Shown: positions 26,001 to 36,946, counted from the stretch's first letter. The stretch is DNA of 64,000 nt from Scolanthus callimorphus (GCA_033964015.1 CM066918.1:27487387-27551386), one strand, 5' to 3'. Program-made: numbers and translations. The notes: a model not told the origin generated them from the sequence alone.

Positions 26001-29000
26001 CCATCCGACTTGCGCATGATGCCAAGCCGATACATCCGCTCCAGTTTGTCCAGATCACAGCCATACCCATTCAGGATGGTAGCGCCGTCCTGTAGAACAG
26101 AGGAGCCGGACAGCATCCACGTGTCACGGGGCAGGTCGGTCATGGTGTTAGGGAAACTGAGCTGGTCTGGACAGATACTGGTGACACCTGGAAAACAGAG
26201 GAGAAACAACAGGCTCTCTTTTAGGGCTTGTATATTGGACACTGGTCATGGGTTGCCTGTGGGGCAACCTGTGGGGTTCCTGTGGACAGGTGTTGTAGTC
26301 TAAGAATGAAAGCCCTCCATTTGCAGTGCCGTGCCGCGTAGTTAGTCATAACTCTTAGAATCTGGAGTTCCCTCCGACTATAAGACCACCAATTGCAAAT
26401 TTCCTTCAACAAATACAGTAAATGTATGGGAAAATCTCCCGAGAAACGGGAGCCGAGGGGCCCGCTAAATCCACCCCTGTAATTTCGTATCTCACACCTA
26501 CCAGCCTCCAAGGAACCTGACCATCTATCCACGAGTGTCTCGATGATCACCTCAAACATCTCGTCATCTCGTAATGGGCGGTGGCTCATCACTATTGCAT
26601 TATTAAACTCTACCAAAGGATTAACCCTTACGGCCCTCCGCCTGTCCGGGTTTAGGACCACTTGGTGTCCATGGCGACTGCTGAAGGTGAACCAGTTGTC
26701 GTTAGGAACAGCAGCAGCTTCTGTGTTGGGTGTCGGGGCTGGGGCTTGCGTATTTGATGTAGTTTCGGTAGTTGTAGTAGTTGCAGTAGTAGTAGTAGTA
26801 GTAGGGACTGTTTAAAGTTAACACAAGTGAGATACATAGTAAATGATGCTTGATGGAACACCACATGGAATGTATAACATTTAATATTTTAGGCGTAGGA
26901 TTTATAATTATATTATACTTGAAATTTAACTCAGAATTCAGAGTTTTCAGTTTTGAAATGTAGAGTATGATCAAATCTGCACGACCTTTCCATATACATG
27001 TTGTAAGAACTGGCAGGGGCTCTCGCACGCTTGCTGGCCACTTCTCTGACAAGAAAATAGCTCAAATCGCAATCCATTTCCATCCTCTTGATAACAGGTC
27101 AAAACAACCTAGAATTTCATTTTTCTAACAATCGAAAGGTTTTTCTATTTATCTGGAGGATTATTTTGATTACTACGGGCAACTGTACATGTGTTTTCAC
27201 GGTTATAATTTTACTTAATATTTTATTTCCACAGTGGACGAATATTAAGCATGCGAGAGCCCCTTTAATTGCCTTAGCATCATCCAAGACCTACAGGTAA
27301 AATACCAAAAGTACCTGGTGCTGGCTCACTCTCAGGTATTTCTTCTCTTGGCCTCCCATTTGTCATAGTCGCCTGTGCGGACCTGCCATACAAGTCTAAC
27401 ACCCCAAACACACCCTGGGGAACATCCTCTGCAGCCAGGCCCATGTCGGCACCATTAACAAAGAAGTGAAGTGCTCCATCGTCCTTGTAAATTAGCCCAA
27501 CTCGGTCACCAGCCTGGCAGAACAACCATAACAATGTTATTTTAGCCATCTTCGTATGAACATTAAGGCTGGCACAGTCTAGGGGACAAGTCCTTGGGAC
27601 TAGTCGCGGGGATTGCTCCCCTAGTGTGAACGTGTAAGGGACAAATCCCCGAAACAAGTCCAACGTACCGTACACAACGATAATTCGCGGGGACCGAGCG
27701 GGAACTTGTCGAACCCACTGACTCCGTGACAAGTTTTTACATCCTTCTTTTTCACCAGCCTAAGAATGACGTTTTGAGCATCCGCCATCTTGAATGAGAT
27801 CGTGAACATGTTTTCATTGGCTAGAATTATCATGGGCCGCGGAGCAAGTCCCGCGAACCATACACACTGGAAAAAAATGCACAATTTGTCCCAGGGACGA
27901 GTCCCAGGAATCAAACCAGCTTGATTAGTGGGAACTGTCCCTGGGAAAAATATTTAGTCCCAGCTTCTGTAAACTCAGGCTTATCCACTGTAAAATGCCT
28001 TTTTGGGGGCAAGTAATGTGGATATTTGCAGTATACAAATGCATACAATGTTACAGTATTTCTTTTTTTTTCACCTTCAATTCATCCAAGTTTTGTCCAT
28101 ATGTTTCTATGATAGTAACACCATTTTTCATCATCCCTCCACCGGACATCACCCACGTGCCTGACGTCATATTAGTGATAGTCGGAGGGAACTCCAGATC
28201 CTGGGGGTTATGAGTAGTTACACCTATCTCCAAAGAGCCTGCCCATTTGTCCAGCTGACAATCTACATAGACTTCAAATAACTCTCCAGGCTTCAGAGCT
28301 CGATTTGTCAAAACCACAGCATTGTTGAACTCCTCAAGAGCCCTGTTAATCAGAGAATAAGACATTGATCTATTATATAAATAACACTAAATAAATTAAT
28401 TATCAATTTATTTCATTATTTTTAACTAAAGGGCACAGTAACAAATTTAGTGTTCATATCAGTTGATCTTAGAGTGTGTGTGCATGGGAAATCAGGGCTG
28501 GAAATTGCACCTGTATGAGGTGCTTTTGCGACAAAACGTTTCTCATTTGCTAGTGACATTTAATTTGTTTTCTATGAGTCTGTAAAATGCAACAACAAAT
28601 TCAAGCTATTGTCCAAAATGTTAGCCTCCTCCGCAGGCATCTCGTTGTGTTTTTTAAAACCCTTTATTTCGAACCTACTTTGACGCACTTGGTTGGACTT
28701 CCTTTGGTGTGATCATGAAAGGGCCGTGAGGGAATATTTCCTTTGCCCCCCTCCCCTCTTTTCTCTTCCGCTTTCGGTTTGAACTCATTCTCAGTTTCTG
28801 CTCTGCCAAAAATGCCAACAAAGCGATGTAAAATGATGCCAAACACATGGAAATCACACGGAGATGCCTGCAAAGGAGGCTATCCAATGCGGACCTAATT
28901 TTTTTGTACCTTCACAAGCTTAGTTGCTATTGGATAACAAACCCCAGGAGACATCAAAGTTTTGACACCCATTTAATACTTTTCGTTTTGACACTCAAAC

Positions 29001-32000
29001 TTTACATTTTGAAACCAAAACCTTTTCGTTTTGACACCAAAGCATTTTGTTTTGACACCAAAACTTTATCACAAAACTATGGCCCTGTCACATGCAACTG
29101 AGAAGCATGAAGCTCAAATAAATTGATATTAACCAAGTTGTACAAACCTAGGTCGGAAGGCTGTATGAAATTCATTTTTTAACCTAACAGCTCTGCCACA
29201 TGGGAAACAAAATAATAGAGGCTCATCTCCTGAAAAGATATGCAATAAAACAGAAACAGGAGAAATCATTTATTAGCCCAACAAAAACATTTGCATTATT
29301 TGAATAACTACTGCAGGCCTCCATTAAGACAACATTTTGTCATAGCTGCTGGGAGAGTAACAGATATATAGTACTATGTAAAAATGGACCTTGTACACAA
29401 TTTTGTACTTTTGAGAAAAATGCAAAAAAAAGTTTGGAATTAACCTGTGCAAGCAATACAAACATTTTCAAATAAAATCTCAATAATGTTCTGTGCAACG
29501 TGAATAAACAAAGTGCTGTCAAGTGCTAGTAACATCCTCACTATGAGGTTTGCAGTTGCCACCTGGGGGGGGGGGGACTCCCCATAAAAATAGAAAGGGG
29601 TGCTTGTCCTATTTCTTAGGGTATAAAATCCTACGAATTGCTACCTCTTTGGTATGTCAAAAGAGTCTGCTATCACTTAGGGATGTCTCTTAAGCCAAAG
29701 GTGGCCTAGAATTTAAGAGACACCAAAATAAATTGTTTCGACTTGATGTAAAATAAGGTAAAACTGAAACATATTATTTTGTTTTATCTCTATGGTTAAA
29801 ATTCATTTTTTTTCCACATCCAATTGCTATTTCTTAGGGGAAAATTGTTGTTAACCACACCCAATTTGCTATCTCTTACGGTTAGAATAAATTTTCCTGA
29901 TGAACTACAGCCTGCACTAACTGAGCTGTGAGCAGAAGGAGAAGAACTTGTTTACCTCTGTTTGTTTGCGGTTGGCTAATTGCTGCTGCAGCTTGATCAA
30001 CATCCAAGTCATCATCATTGGTGGGTTCATTGCCACTTACTGACACTTTAACAGCTGCACCATACAGGTCCACTACCCCAAATACATCAACAGGTACATC
30101 GTCGACAGCCACGCCCATATTTATCCCATTTAAATAAAAACATAATTTTCCATCTGATTTTCTCATGATCCCCACTGTGTCTCCAATCTACAAGATAAAA
30201 TAAATGCTTCTGAGTGAAGAGTTCTAACAGTAAATTGAATCCCAATATTTTGAATCTCCAGGGTAAATATTTTTTAGCTGTCAGAAATCATTCAAATTGT
30301 GCATTCCTATTGGCTCACAAGTGGTCCAAAATCCTTCACCTTCAGTCAGTATTTGAAGGCCTCAACTAATCATTGCACCCAGTGGAAAATGTCTACAATT
30401 TTTCTCTATAGATTCCAATACACTGAAATGCATGGTAGGAAAAAATTAAAAATGATCAAACCATCCTTATTGATTTGATCATTTTGCAAATTCTCATTAC
30501 CTCATAACATGACAATGTATAAGTATTGTTAAGAGAAGGTTCTTCTTGATCATGTCTTACCTTAAGTGTTTCCAAACTCATAGTGCTATAATCACTGCGT
30601 ACTTCCTGACCATTGATAATAACCGAGGTTCCACTCCACATCCATGTACCTGACGTCATGCTTGTCATGGTCGGAGGGAGGACTATGTGCACAGGATCAT
30701 GGGATGTAATACCAACCTCTAACGACCCAGCCCACATGTCTGTCAACTTTTCAATTGTCACCTACATAATATAGAGACAAAATAAAACATGATAATTCAT
30801 AATATTACAATATAACATGTGAGCATAAATTAATAAGTATAAATAATAACTTAGTTGCAATCCATTCTAACACTGGAGTGAGTGATAGAGTGACATGAAG
30901 TCCCCAATAAAAATCCTTTCTATGCTTTGCATAATCCTGAACTTCAAAAAGAATGAGAAGAAAGAATGTCTTCACTTGATTTGGAGCAGGCAGCTCAGCT
31001 TGATCATATGCACTGTTTCACCACAAAAATTCAGGAACTGGACAAAAAAGCTCCTTGTACTTTTGTCAGTCAGAGTTTATGGTACCCTGAGTCAAGGCAA
31101 ACAATAACAAAACAATGCATTATGGGAAGGGTTAGTCTGCCTTACATTCACATACAAAGTCTTGGAAATTTAATGTCCCTACAACGGTGTACATGTATAA
31201 TATACAAGATCCTATTTTAAATTACTAAGATACACTGGCAGTAAACTGCATATGCAGGGGCATGGCTAGGGGGGTCCTGGTGTGCCTGTTTAGAAGAAAA
31301 ATACAGTAAACATTTAGAAAAAAATCGGTAAGCTGGAAAAGGGAACCATACATTTGTACAGATGTGACACTGCCTTTCTCAAATCCTGGCTACGCCCCTG
31401 ATATGCATGTAGGTGTATGGCATGCTAGTGAATTATCTACACTACCCATAACAGATTCTACCCTACCCATAACAGATTCTACCCTACCCATAACAGATTC
31501 AGAAGAGGGGAGGGAGGTGGAGCCCCAATTTGTCTAGAAAGAACATTAGAAAATTAAGGAAAATTCACATTTACATCTTCTGCCAGCCCTATCCCAACCC
31601 AAAATTCAGTGATATGACTGCCAGCTTGTTTTGCGACTCTCTCTACCTCAAATAGCTCATCATCTTTTAATGGTTGGCTCGTCAGAACAACAGAGTTCTT
31701 GAATTCCTCATCTGGATATTGTCGTTCAGCAATCCTGTTTCTGTCACTGAGTTGAACAAGTGCTCCACAGTGTGGGTGGAATACGACAGATGCTGTGGAT
31801 GGTGTTGCCATAGGAACTAAAATGATACAAATATACAACAGGCATCAAGGCACTGCAATCATCTTTCTAAGGACACAACTTTTCACTCCATTCTACTAGT
31901 GGGAATAGATAGATAGATAGATAGTTTATTGTAAAATAAACGAATACTATCACTTATTTCACTTTTGATGGAAGTTGAAAGTTTTAGTTCATGAATCATA

Positions 32001-33070
32001 ACAATAAAGTGATGCCAATCATGTGCAAGCTTGATTTCCCAAATCAATGCCAAAATTTTTCTTATTTTGATTAATCATCATGGGCCTGAATAATCAGAGC
32101 ATGGAAAACTTCTAGATTCTTCATTTGCTGAGATGAAGATATTGATCTTTTTTCTGAAATCTAAATATCTGAAAAAAGATCAGTAAAAAACACAATTGAA
32201 TTGCATTGCTGACTTCCAGTTGTGTGTTTACAAACAGAGTCTATCTCTACTACTACCTGCAATAAACACAGAACAAATATCACAAATTAAATCATTAACT
32301 TATTTGATTTGTTCTCTAACAAAATAAAGAATTGATTTCAAGCTTGTTAAAACAGGAAATCTATTGAGCATGAAACTACTTATTTTTCACATTTTACAAA
32401 GAAATGAAGTAACACCCCAGTATAAAACTGTATAAAACCGGTCTTTATACTTTCGTGGGAGATCTAAAACTAAAATTGAATGACATCGCATAATTCACGC
32501 CCATGATTATGAGGAAGTTAGTGCACCACACCAATACTTACCGTTGTCGGCTTGAAATTGTGAGTAAATAGAGATCTCGACACATTTGCCGTACAAATCC
32601 ACAACACCATGAAGATTTGCTGGGATATCTCGAGCAGCGACCCCTAAATCTTTACCATTGACGAAAAAATGCAGGCACCCATCCAAACTCCTCCGAACCC
32701 CAACTCGGTCTCCTTCAGTAAGTTCGTCCAAGTTTGTGCCGTAGTCATCCAAGATAGCTGTACCATCTTTCAGTACAGATGTCCCGCTCATTAACCAGTA
32801 TCCATTTTTAAGGCCTGTAGCGCTTGAGGGAATCTCAATGTTGCTCGGATTCGCAGTGGTCACTCCAATCGCCATCGACCCAGACCAGTTTACGATCTTT
32901 CTGTCAATGCGTACCTCAAATAATTCAGACTCTGCGAGCTGTTTCTTGCTAAATACAAGTCCATTGTTAAATTCTGCACAAGGATTTCGCCGTCTAGCGG
33001 ATCTGTTGGCATTACTGAGGAATATCAAGTGGCCATGGCGGTCGTGAAACTCGCTGGCCGAAGCCGCCAT
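13921..33070 (-). CDS. NEURL4: NEURL4, neuralized-like protein 4, complete 24-exon gene
   Basis: Exons, 5' to 3' on the - strand: 33070-32542, 31816-31647, 30761-30561, 30187-29956, 29229-29148, 28342-28075, 27513-27315, 26807-26502, 26187-25939, 25064-24921, 24432-24290, 24126-23929, 23395-23297, 22111-22048, 21958-21897, 21811-21762, 19541-19409, 18660-18502, 17176-16918, 16045-15974, 15808-15664, 15288-15173, 14453-14342, 14143-13921. All have GT/AG borders, phases agree, and the sum is 4215 nt (1404 residues). Six neuralized homology repeats lie at roughly 8-165, 185-355, 380-545, 595-760, 797-960 and 1000-1160, each with EFN.G/A.V, W.GS..IG and FVNG..G...VDLYG signatures. The C-terminal region matches vertebrate NEURL4 (YALPQGWCQF, WHVAFYGT, NAQVAFRVRVKPGSY, ALLVRV). 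In animals NEURL4 binds HERC2 and restrains CP110 at centrioles. I chose the ATG at 33070 because A is at -3 and MAAS opens the family protein. Exons 15 and 16 encode a variable linker and are the least certain. Confidence 0.93.
14535..14940. repeat. Three-copy tandem repeat in NEURL4 intron 22
   Basis: Three diverged copies, of about 113 to 155 bp, begin near 14535, 14648 and 14803. Each contains GGGCTCTATACTTGGCCC and a later block like TTCCGCTGCCAGATT. It lies wholly inside the intron between NEURL4 exons 22 and 23. Confidence 0.75.
15426..15606. repeat. Two-copy tandem repeat in NEURL4 intron 21
   Basis: Two copies of about 90 bp, starting near 15426 and 15518, share CTCGGATAAAAT.TGATCACAA, the block CACATC.ATCTCCTAG and GGACTCATAAAACTACAA. 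They differ at only a few positions. Confidence 0.85.
16459..16745. mobile_element. Foldback MITE with 9-bp target duplication
   Basis: The two halves are long inverted copies (AGCCTGCGTAGCAAGCGTTC at the left, GAACGCTTGCTACGCAGGCT at the right) around a short centre near 16590-16610. The flanks both read GCGTTTGAT (16449-16457 and 16746-16754). A 9-bp duplication fits Mutator-like elements best. It sits in NEURL4 intron 19; the frames read on both strands are products of the palindrome. Confidence 0.8.
17575..17820 (-). repeat. tRNA-derived repeat fragments (SINE-like)
   Basis: Two tRNA-like pieces are seen on the - strand. One, about 17586-17661, has GGTGGCGCAGTGTG and a GGCTCAAACCC box. 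The other, about 17740-17813, has TAGCTCAGTCGGTAGAGCA with a decayed second box. Neither forms a sound cloverleaf, so both look like promoter heads of old SINEs, not working tRNA genes. A further GGGGTTCAAATCCC box stands near 17950 beside an inserted MITE. All lie in NEURL4 intron 18. Confidence 0.55.
17962..18117. mobile_element. MITE with 29-bp terminal inverted repeats
   Basis: The left end AGAGCAGATTTCGTATGACT and its mirror at the right end AGTCATACGAAATCTGCTCT pair perfectly over about 29 bp. The interior is rich in GCGCGGTAC-type motifs. It is in NEURL4 intron 18 and may have split a tRNA-headed SINE. Confidence 0.8.
18250..18450. repeat. Foldback sequence beside NEURL4 exon 18
   Basis: ATGTATGGGAAAATA near 18301 pairs with TATTTTCCCATACAT near 18367, and GGCATCGATGCC forms the centre. 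Outer parts (GAAAACTGGAGATATGAA and TTCATATCTCAGCCAGTTTTC) also pair. It lies about 50 bp beyond the exon 18 donor inside intron 18. Confidence 0.7.
18905..19280. repeat. Three-copy tandem repeat with CRE-like palindromes
   Basis: Copies start near 18909, 19030 and 19168, sharing GTGCAACTG, a TGACGTCAT or TGACGTTAT block, CATCAAACGAG, GGAAGGGATGA and AGTTGTCTAAGTGGCAAGGG. The first copy has two adjacent cAMP-response-element cores, TGACGTCATCGATGACGTCA. It lies in NEURL4 intron 17. Whether the sites act as enhancers is unknown. Confidence 0.75.
19645..20563. mobile_element. TTAA foldback element FB-C
   Basis: A palindromic element of about 0.9 kb in NEURL4 intron 16. The ends GGTGACTCATGCGAAAGTCA and TGACTTTCGCATGAGTCACC are exact inverted copies, flanked by TTAA (19641-19644 and 20564-20567). 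The inner arms also pair (AAATATACTCGCTATGAACTT with the mirror near 20485). The centre contains repeated TCTCCCGG motifs that do not pair. It is non-coding. Confidence 0.85.
22362..22798 (-). mobile_element. tRNA-headed SINE, full-length-looking copy
   Basis: On the - strand the element starts with a tRNA-like head containing both Pol III boxes (GGTTAGCGCAGTGGTAGAG and GGGAGTTCAAACCC), continues through a body with GCGCTTTGAGCCGCGAGG, and ends in a (TTA)n tail. The body shares a clear block with the partial copy at 23061-23273. It is in NEURL4 intron 13. Confidence 0.75.
22996..23060. repeat. (ACAATG)n microsatellite
   Basis: About eleven uninterrupted hexamer copies of ACAATG followed directly by the (ATA)n tail of the second SINE copy. 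Confidence 0.95.
23061..23273 (-). mobile_element. tRNA-headed SINE, shortened copy
   Basis: Same family and orientation as 22362-22798: the head has GGTTAGCTCAGGGGTAGA and GTGGGTTCAAACC, the body shares TTATCCGAGAA.ACGCGAA and CTAACCATTTGCAGATGTTAG, and the tail is (TAT)n. Much of the central body is missing. Its head ends only about 24 bp from the splice donor of NEURL4 exon 13. Confidence 0.75.
23653..23815. mobile_element. MITE with GGACGATTC..GCTATAA ends, copy 1
   Basis: Ends GGACGATTCAAGCTATAAGC and GTTATAGCTGGAATCGTC are inverted copies about 160 bp apart. Related sequence recurs at 50372-50540 and 58205-58385. It is in NEURL4 intron 12. Confidence 0.65.
24522..24915. repeat. Poly(C) tract and TTG/CTG-rich microsatellite in NEURL4 intron 10
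   Basis: A run of about 25 C (24522-24546) is followed by roughly 300 bp of imperfect TTG/CTG/TTC triplets. On the - strand the triplets read as Asn, Gln, Lys and Arg codons with no stop from the exon 10 donor to about 24685. The strong donor GTAAGG at 24920 and the matching phase of exon 11 argue that it is intron. Confidence 0.85.
25258..25542. repeat. Probable MITE with TAGCCT..GCAGGCTCTC ends
   Basis: The left end TAGCCTGTCCGCAGGCTCTC pairs with the right end GAGAGCCTGCGGGGAGGCTA. The interior also contains short paired motifs (CGCGCGCACGTT and ACGTGCGCGC). It is located in NEURL4 intron 9. No target duplication was found. Confidence 0.55.
27015..27266. mobile_element. MITE with GGGGCTCTCGCACGCTTG ends, copy 1
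   Basis: Left end AGGGGCTCTCGCACGCTTG and right end AGCATGCGAGAGCCCCTT are inverted. The whole 250 bp closely matches 44698-44950. It lies in NEURL4 intron 7, close to the T-rich exon 8 acceptor. Confidence 0.8.
31904..31926. repeat. (GATA)n microsatellite
   Basis: About five copies of GATA in NEURL4 intron 1. Confidence 0.9.
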
Positions 33071-33234
33071 ATTTTTCTTCCTCAACAAAACCGCTGACCG
33101 CTAAATGTTTTGACGGAACTGTAGATGTCACGTGATCGTGATCGAACATGCTCGAGGGTTCCTCGCACCACAGGTTCCCCAAGCTCCATGGGAGTTTAAA
33201 ATAATTCCGTAATGTTTGCTATCGACTTCACTTA
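33071..33234 (-). promoter_or_regulatory. Short NEURL4 upstream region left before the Harbinger element
   Basis: Only 164 bp of host sequence separate the NEURL4 start codon from the transposon end. It contains a CACGTG E-box (near 33130) and repeated GATCGTGATCG. If transcription starts here, the core promoter is here or within the transposon. This is a positional inference; no TATA box is evident. Confidence 0.35.
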
Positions 33235-33240
33235 GGCCCC

Positions 33241-33452
33241 GTTTATATGGAGAAAGTTGTCCCGGGACGAAGGGATAACTCGTCTAGCCGAGTTACTCGG
33301 GGTGAGACAATTTCTGGTACATTTCTATGTAAAGCGCAATTGAGCGTTTATATGAGGTCCCGGGACGAAGGGTTGTCTCGGCAAGCAAGGATAGCGCACG
33401 TAGCCGAGGCGAGTTACCCCTTCGTCCCGGGGCAACTTTCTTCATATAAACA
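33241..33452. repeat. Harbinger subterminal inverted repeat
   Basis: GTTTATATGGAGAAAGTTGT at the left is mirrored by GCAACTTTCTTCATATAAAC at 33433-33452, and CCCGGGACGAAGGG is mirrored by CCCTTCGTCCCGGG. The CCCGGGAC.AAGGG motif also recurs near 33360, 33465 and at the other end of the element near 41570. Such clusters in Harbinger elements are candidate binding sites for the Myb-like partner protein. Confidence 0.75.
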
Positions 33453-33510
33453 GTTTGTCCCTTCTTCCCGGGACGCCTGTGCTTTTTTGGAGCATGCGTA
33501 GCAGCAAAAT

Positions 33511-34581
33511 ATGAGCCTGCGGTGTATTTTCAAGATGGCGGCCGGGAGATGGAGTTGGTCGGACGATATGATCGAATGTTTAATTTCCTCGTTAAAAGAA
33601 TACAAAAATATTTGTGAGTTCAACTCAGTAGATTTTAACGCAGACAAAGTGAAGCTCTACGAGGAGTTACGGAAGCTTTTGGCAAAGAACAACTTTGAAG
33701 ATGATTTTGGTCCGGAACAAGCGCTACATCCGCCAGACAAGATAAGTGGGAATGGATAAAGATGAATACAAAATTTTCAAGGAAAAAGCCGAGGCCGATA
33801 AAAGCCGCATCAAGCTAGGTTATAACAGAGTGAAGGAGAAAGTGAAAGCTATTCGTCAGGAATACTCGAAAGCTGTGCAAAACGGTACGAGAAGTGGGAG
33901 TGGGAAGATCGTTGCCGTGCACTATGATGATCTGACAGAAATATGGAGTGGCTCCCCATCAACAGAAGCCTTATCATTTGGCCTAAATACTGGAAACTTG
34001 CAAGCTTCATTTTCGGAGTGTGATTTAAGTGTGAATGAGAATACCGAGGGTGTCAAAACGACCAAGTTTGAGTCTGAAGATGGGGGAGATGGTGACATAG
34101 AAAGCTCTGAATGAGAAAAACAGGGAGAAAGTAGTTCAACAGCCAGTGATAGACAAAGCAAGAAGCAGGGAAAAAGAGAAAGGCCTCAACATCAGAGGTA
34201 CCGAAATTGATCGATAACAAAAGAAAGCAGCTAGAAAAAAAACTGACATCTGCACAACGGGATCAAAAAATTCTAGATGCGGCTAAGGATGATATAGCGA
34301 TCAGAAAAGAAATGATGGAATGCTTTAAAGAGTCTGCAAAATGTACTGCTGTCGCAATAGAAGGAATGGCCTCAACAATGAAGGGGCTCACACAGGGGCT
34401 TGCAGAAGGTATGAAAGTATTAGCAGAGGCATTACACAGACCTGCAGCCCAACCAGTTGCAACCCCACCTTACCAGCATTACCTTCAGCCAGGTTATGCA
34501 CCATGGCATATGCATGGTCAGCAGCCAGAGATCTCTACCAGGGTCATTGATGAGCAAGACAAGTCATACTATCAGATGTAA
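33511..34581 (+). pseudogene. Harbinger Myb/SANT-like DNA-binding protein, broken frame
   Basis: In autonomous Harbinger elements this protein binds the transposon ends and brings the transposase into the nucleus. The N-terminal segment (33511-33757) has the trihelix/Myb signature RWSWSDDMIECLISSLKEY. It runs into a stop where the next segment (33746-34114, K.KAEADKSRIKLGYNRVKEK) continues in another frame. A stop ends that segment at 34112, and a third segment (about 34170-34581, basic coiled-coil region QLEKKLTSAQRDQK then a Pro/Gln-rich tail) needs a further one-base shift in an A-rich run near 34165. At least two frameshifts and one stop suggest decay; homopolymer sequencing errors or an unnoticed intron could explain part. 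Confidence 0.75.
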
Positions 34582-35194
34582 GCTATGTAACAGCTTATTG
34601 GTGTATATATTGTTTTTTTTCTAACCTTCCAGTTTGATTATGTAGGATTTTAATCCTAAAGAGAAGGTATAAACGTTGACACATTATTGTTGAAATTAAA
34701 ATGTTGACATGTTTTTACATTGGCATAGAGGCAGAACAATGCAAGGACAAGACAATGCCCTTAAACTAGTGCATGCTTACAATCTCAGGGGTCCATTTAC
34801 TTTATTTTCAATGGGTACTTTTCATTTGAAAAAGAAGTCTAGATAGAAACCAAATGATTTTTGTTAACTTTTGTTGCTTTGCTTACAGAAACATTATGTG
34901 TTCAGTGTTACACAACTCTTTGAAGACTTTCAGCAGTGAGGGGGGATGTAAATGTGGATGTTCCTACAATCTTTGCCAAAAAGCTTGGACTGATTTCATA
35001 TTTTCTCACTAGAAGAAATGCATGAAATTAGCATAATTACTGAATCCCCTTCCCCGTTTTCAATGTTGTTCTGATTGCAGATAAAACACTTTGCAATTTT
35101 AAAAGTCTAGTGATGGGTGGAAATCATTAACAAAGTTGAGTCAGGGGGGAGAGGGACTTTACGTATTTCATTCAATTTTCAGAGATAGCCTTAA

Positions 35195-36942
35195 GGTGAC
35201 TCATTCGAAATTCAAAATGCACCCAACAGTGTCCAGAGCGCAAATCTGCGTCGCCAAACTCAAGGCTATAACTTTTGTGTCTTTCCCTCTAGTGTTATAA
35301 TTCTTTTTTCAAATCCTACCTTAATGATGTATAAATAGGTTCTTAATAACCGATCTTCTTGGAAACATTTTTAGAAGTCACAATCTAAATTTTTGTGAGG
35401 CCCTAATTTCATATTCAGGTCGTACTAGAAAAAAAATTTGCCGGTTTTTTTGGCTCAAACTCCAGGAATCGATTCCAGTTTAAGTAATCTCAAATCGAGC
35501 TAAGTTACAGAAAATTCGTCGGAACAGAAACGCGGTAATAAAAATGCCGTCAACTTTTGCCAAATTAGAAGGCTGATTCTGCTCGGCTTCAATTGAATTT
35601 TAATAGTGCTCCGAAAACTCATTATTTGGGGGTCTTCCTTCGACACTATATTGTATAGTAATGTATTAAACTTTGCGGAAGGTCAGATTGTAAATACGGT
35701 GAACTACTAAAGTGTTGGAAAATTATCTACCGAGGAAAGAAATCGTGAAAGCGCAATGAATTTATTACAAGAATGTCGCGTTAAAATGTGTAGTTATTAC
35801 GTAGTATTTCTTGCTAAGATATATATAGACGTCAACCTTGTGGCAATGGTAAACCTTTGTAACCAAGTTTGACCATTATGTGTGCTTATTTGGTATAGAA
35901 GAAAATTACAAAGTTACGACATTCACCCTCTACTCTTGCACGCAGATTTGAAGCTCTCTTGTTTATGAATGATAATGAAATCTGACGTTTTTCCAGGGGG
36001 AGCTCATTAGGTCAAATCTAATCAATAGCAGTCACGCTCCGAAAATAGCAATTGTCTGATTAAGTCCCTATGGAACATAAAAACTTGCTATGATAAAAGC
36101 TTTCTTTGTTCGCTGATTAGAGTAGGCCTAAATGTGCTCCCCCTGACGAAACGTCAGATTTCATTACCATTCATAAACAAGAGAGCTTCAAATCTGCGTG
36201 CAAGACTAGAGGGTGAATGTCGTAACTTTGTAATTTTCTTCTACACCAAACAAGCACATATAATGGTCAAATTTGGTTACTAAGTTTTACCAATGCCACA
36301 AGCTTTTCGTCCATATAAATCTTAGCAAGAAATTATACGTAATAACGACACATTTTAACGCGACATTCTTGTAATAAATTCATTGCGCTTTCACGATTTC
36401 TTTCCTCGGTAGATAATTTTCCAACATTTTAGTAGTTCATGGTGTTTACAATCTGACCTTCGGTAAAGTTTAATACGTTACTATACAATATAGTGCCGAA
36501 GGAAGAGCTCCAAATAATGAGTTTTCGGAGCACTATTAAAATTCAATTCAAGCCTAGCTGAATGAGCCTTCTAATTTGGCCAAAGTTGACGGCATTTTTA
36601 TTACCGCGTTTCTGTTCCGACGAATTTTCTGTAACTTAGCTCGATTTGAGATTACTTCAACTGGAATCGATTCCTGGAGTTTGAGCCAAAAAACCGGCAA
36701 TTTTTTTTTCTAGTACGACCTGAATATGAAATTAGGGCCTCACAAAAATTTTGATTGTGACTTCTAAAAATGTTTCCAAGAAGATCGGTTATTAATAACT
36801 GATTTATACATCATTAAAGTAGGATTTGAAAAAAGAATTATAACAATAGGGAAAAGACACAAAAGTTAGAGCCTTAAGTTTGGCGACGCAGATTTGCGCT
36901 CTAGACACAGTTGGGTGCATTTTGAATTTCGAATGAGTCACC
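35195..36942. mobile_element. TTAA foldback element FB-B (1.75 kb palindrome)
   Basis: The ends GGTGACTCATTCGAAATTCA and TGAATTTCGAATGAGTCACC are exact inverted copies, and pairing continues almost to the centre near 36065. TTAA flanks it at 35191-35194 and 36943-36946. No coding frame. It is inserted in the Harbinger element and abuts FB-A copy 2. Confidence 0.85.
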
Positions 36943-36946
36943 TTAA

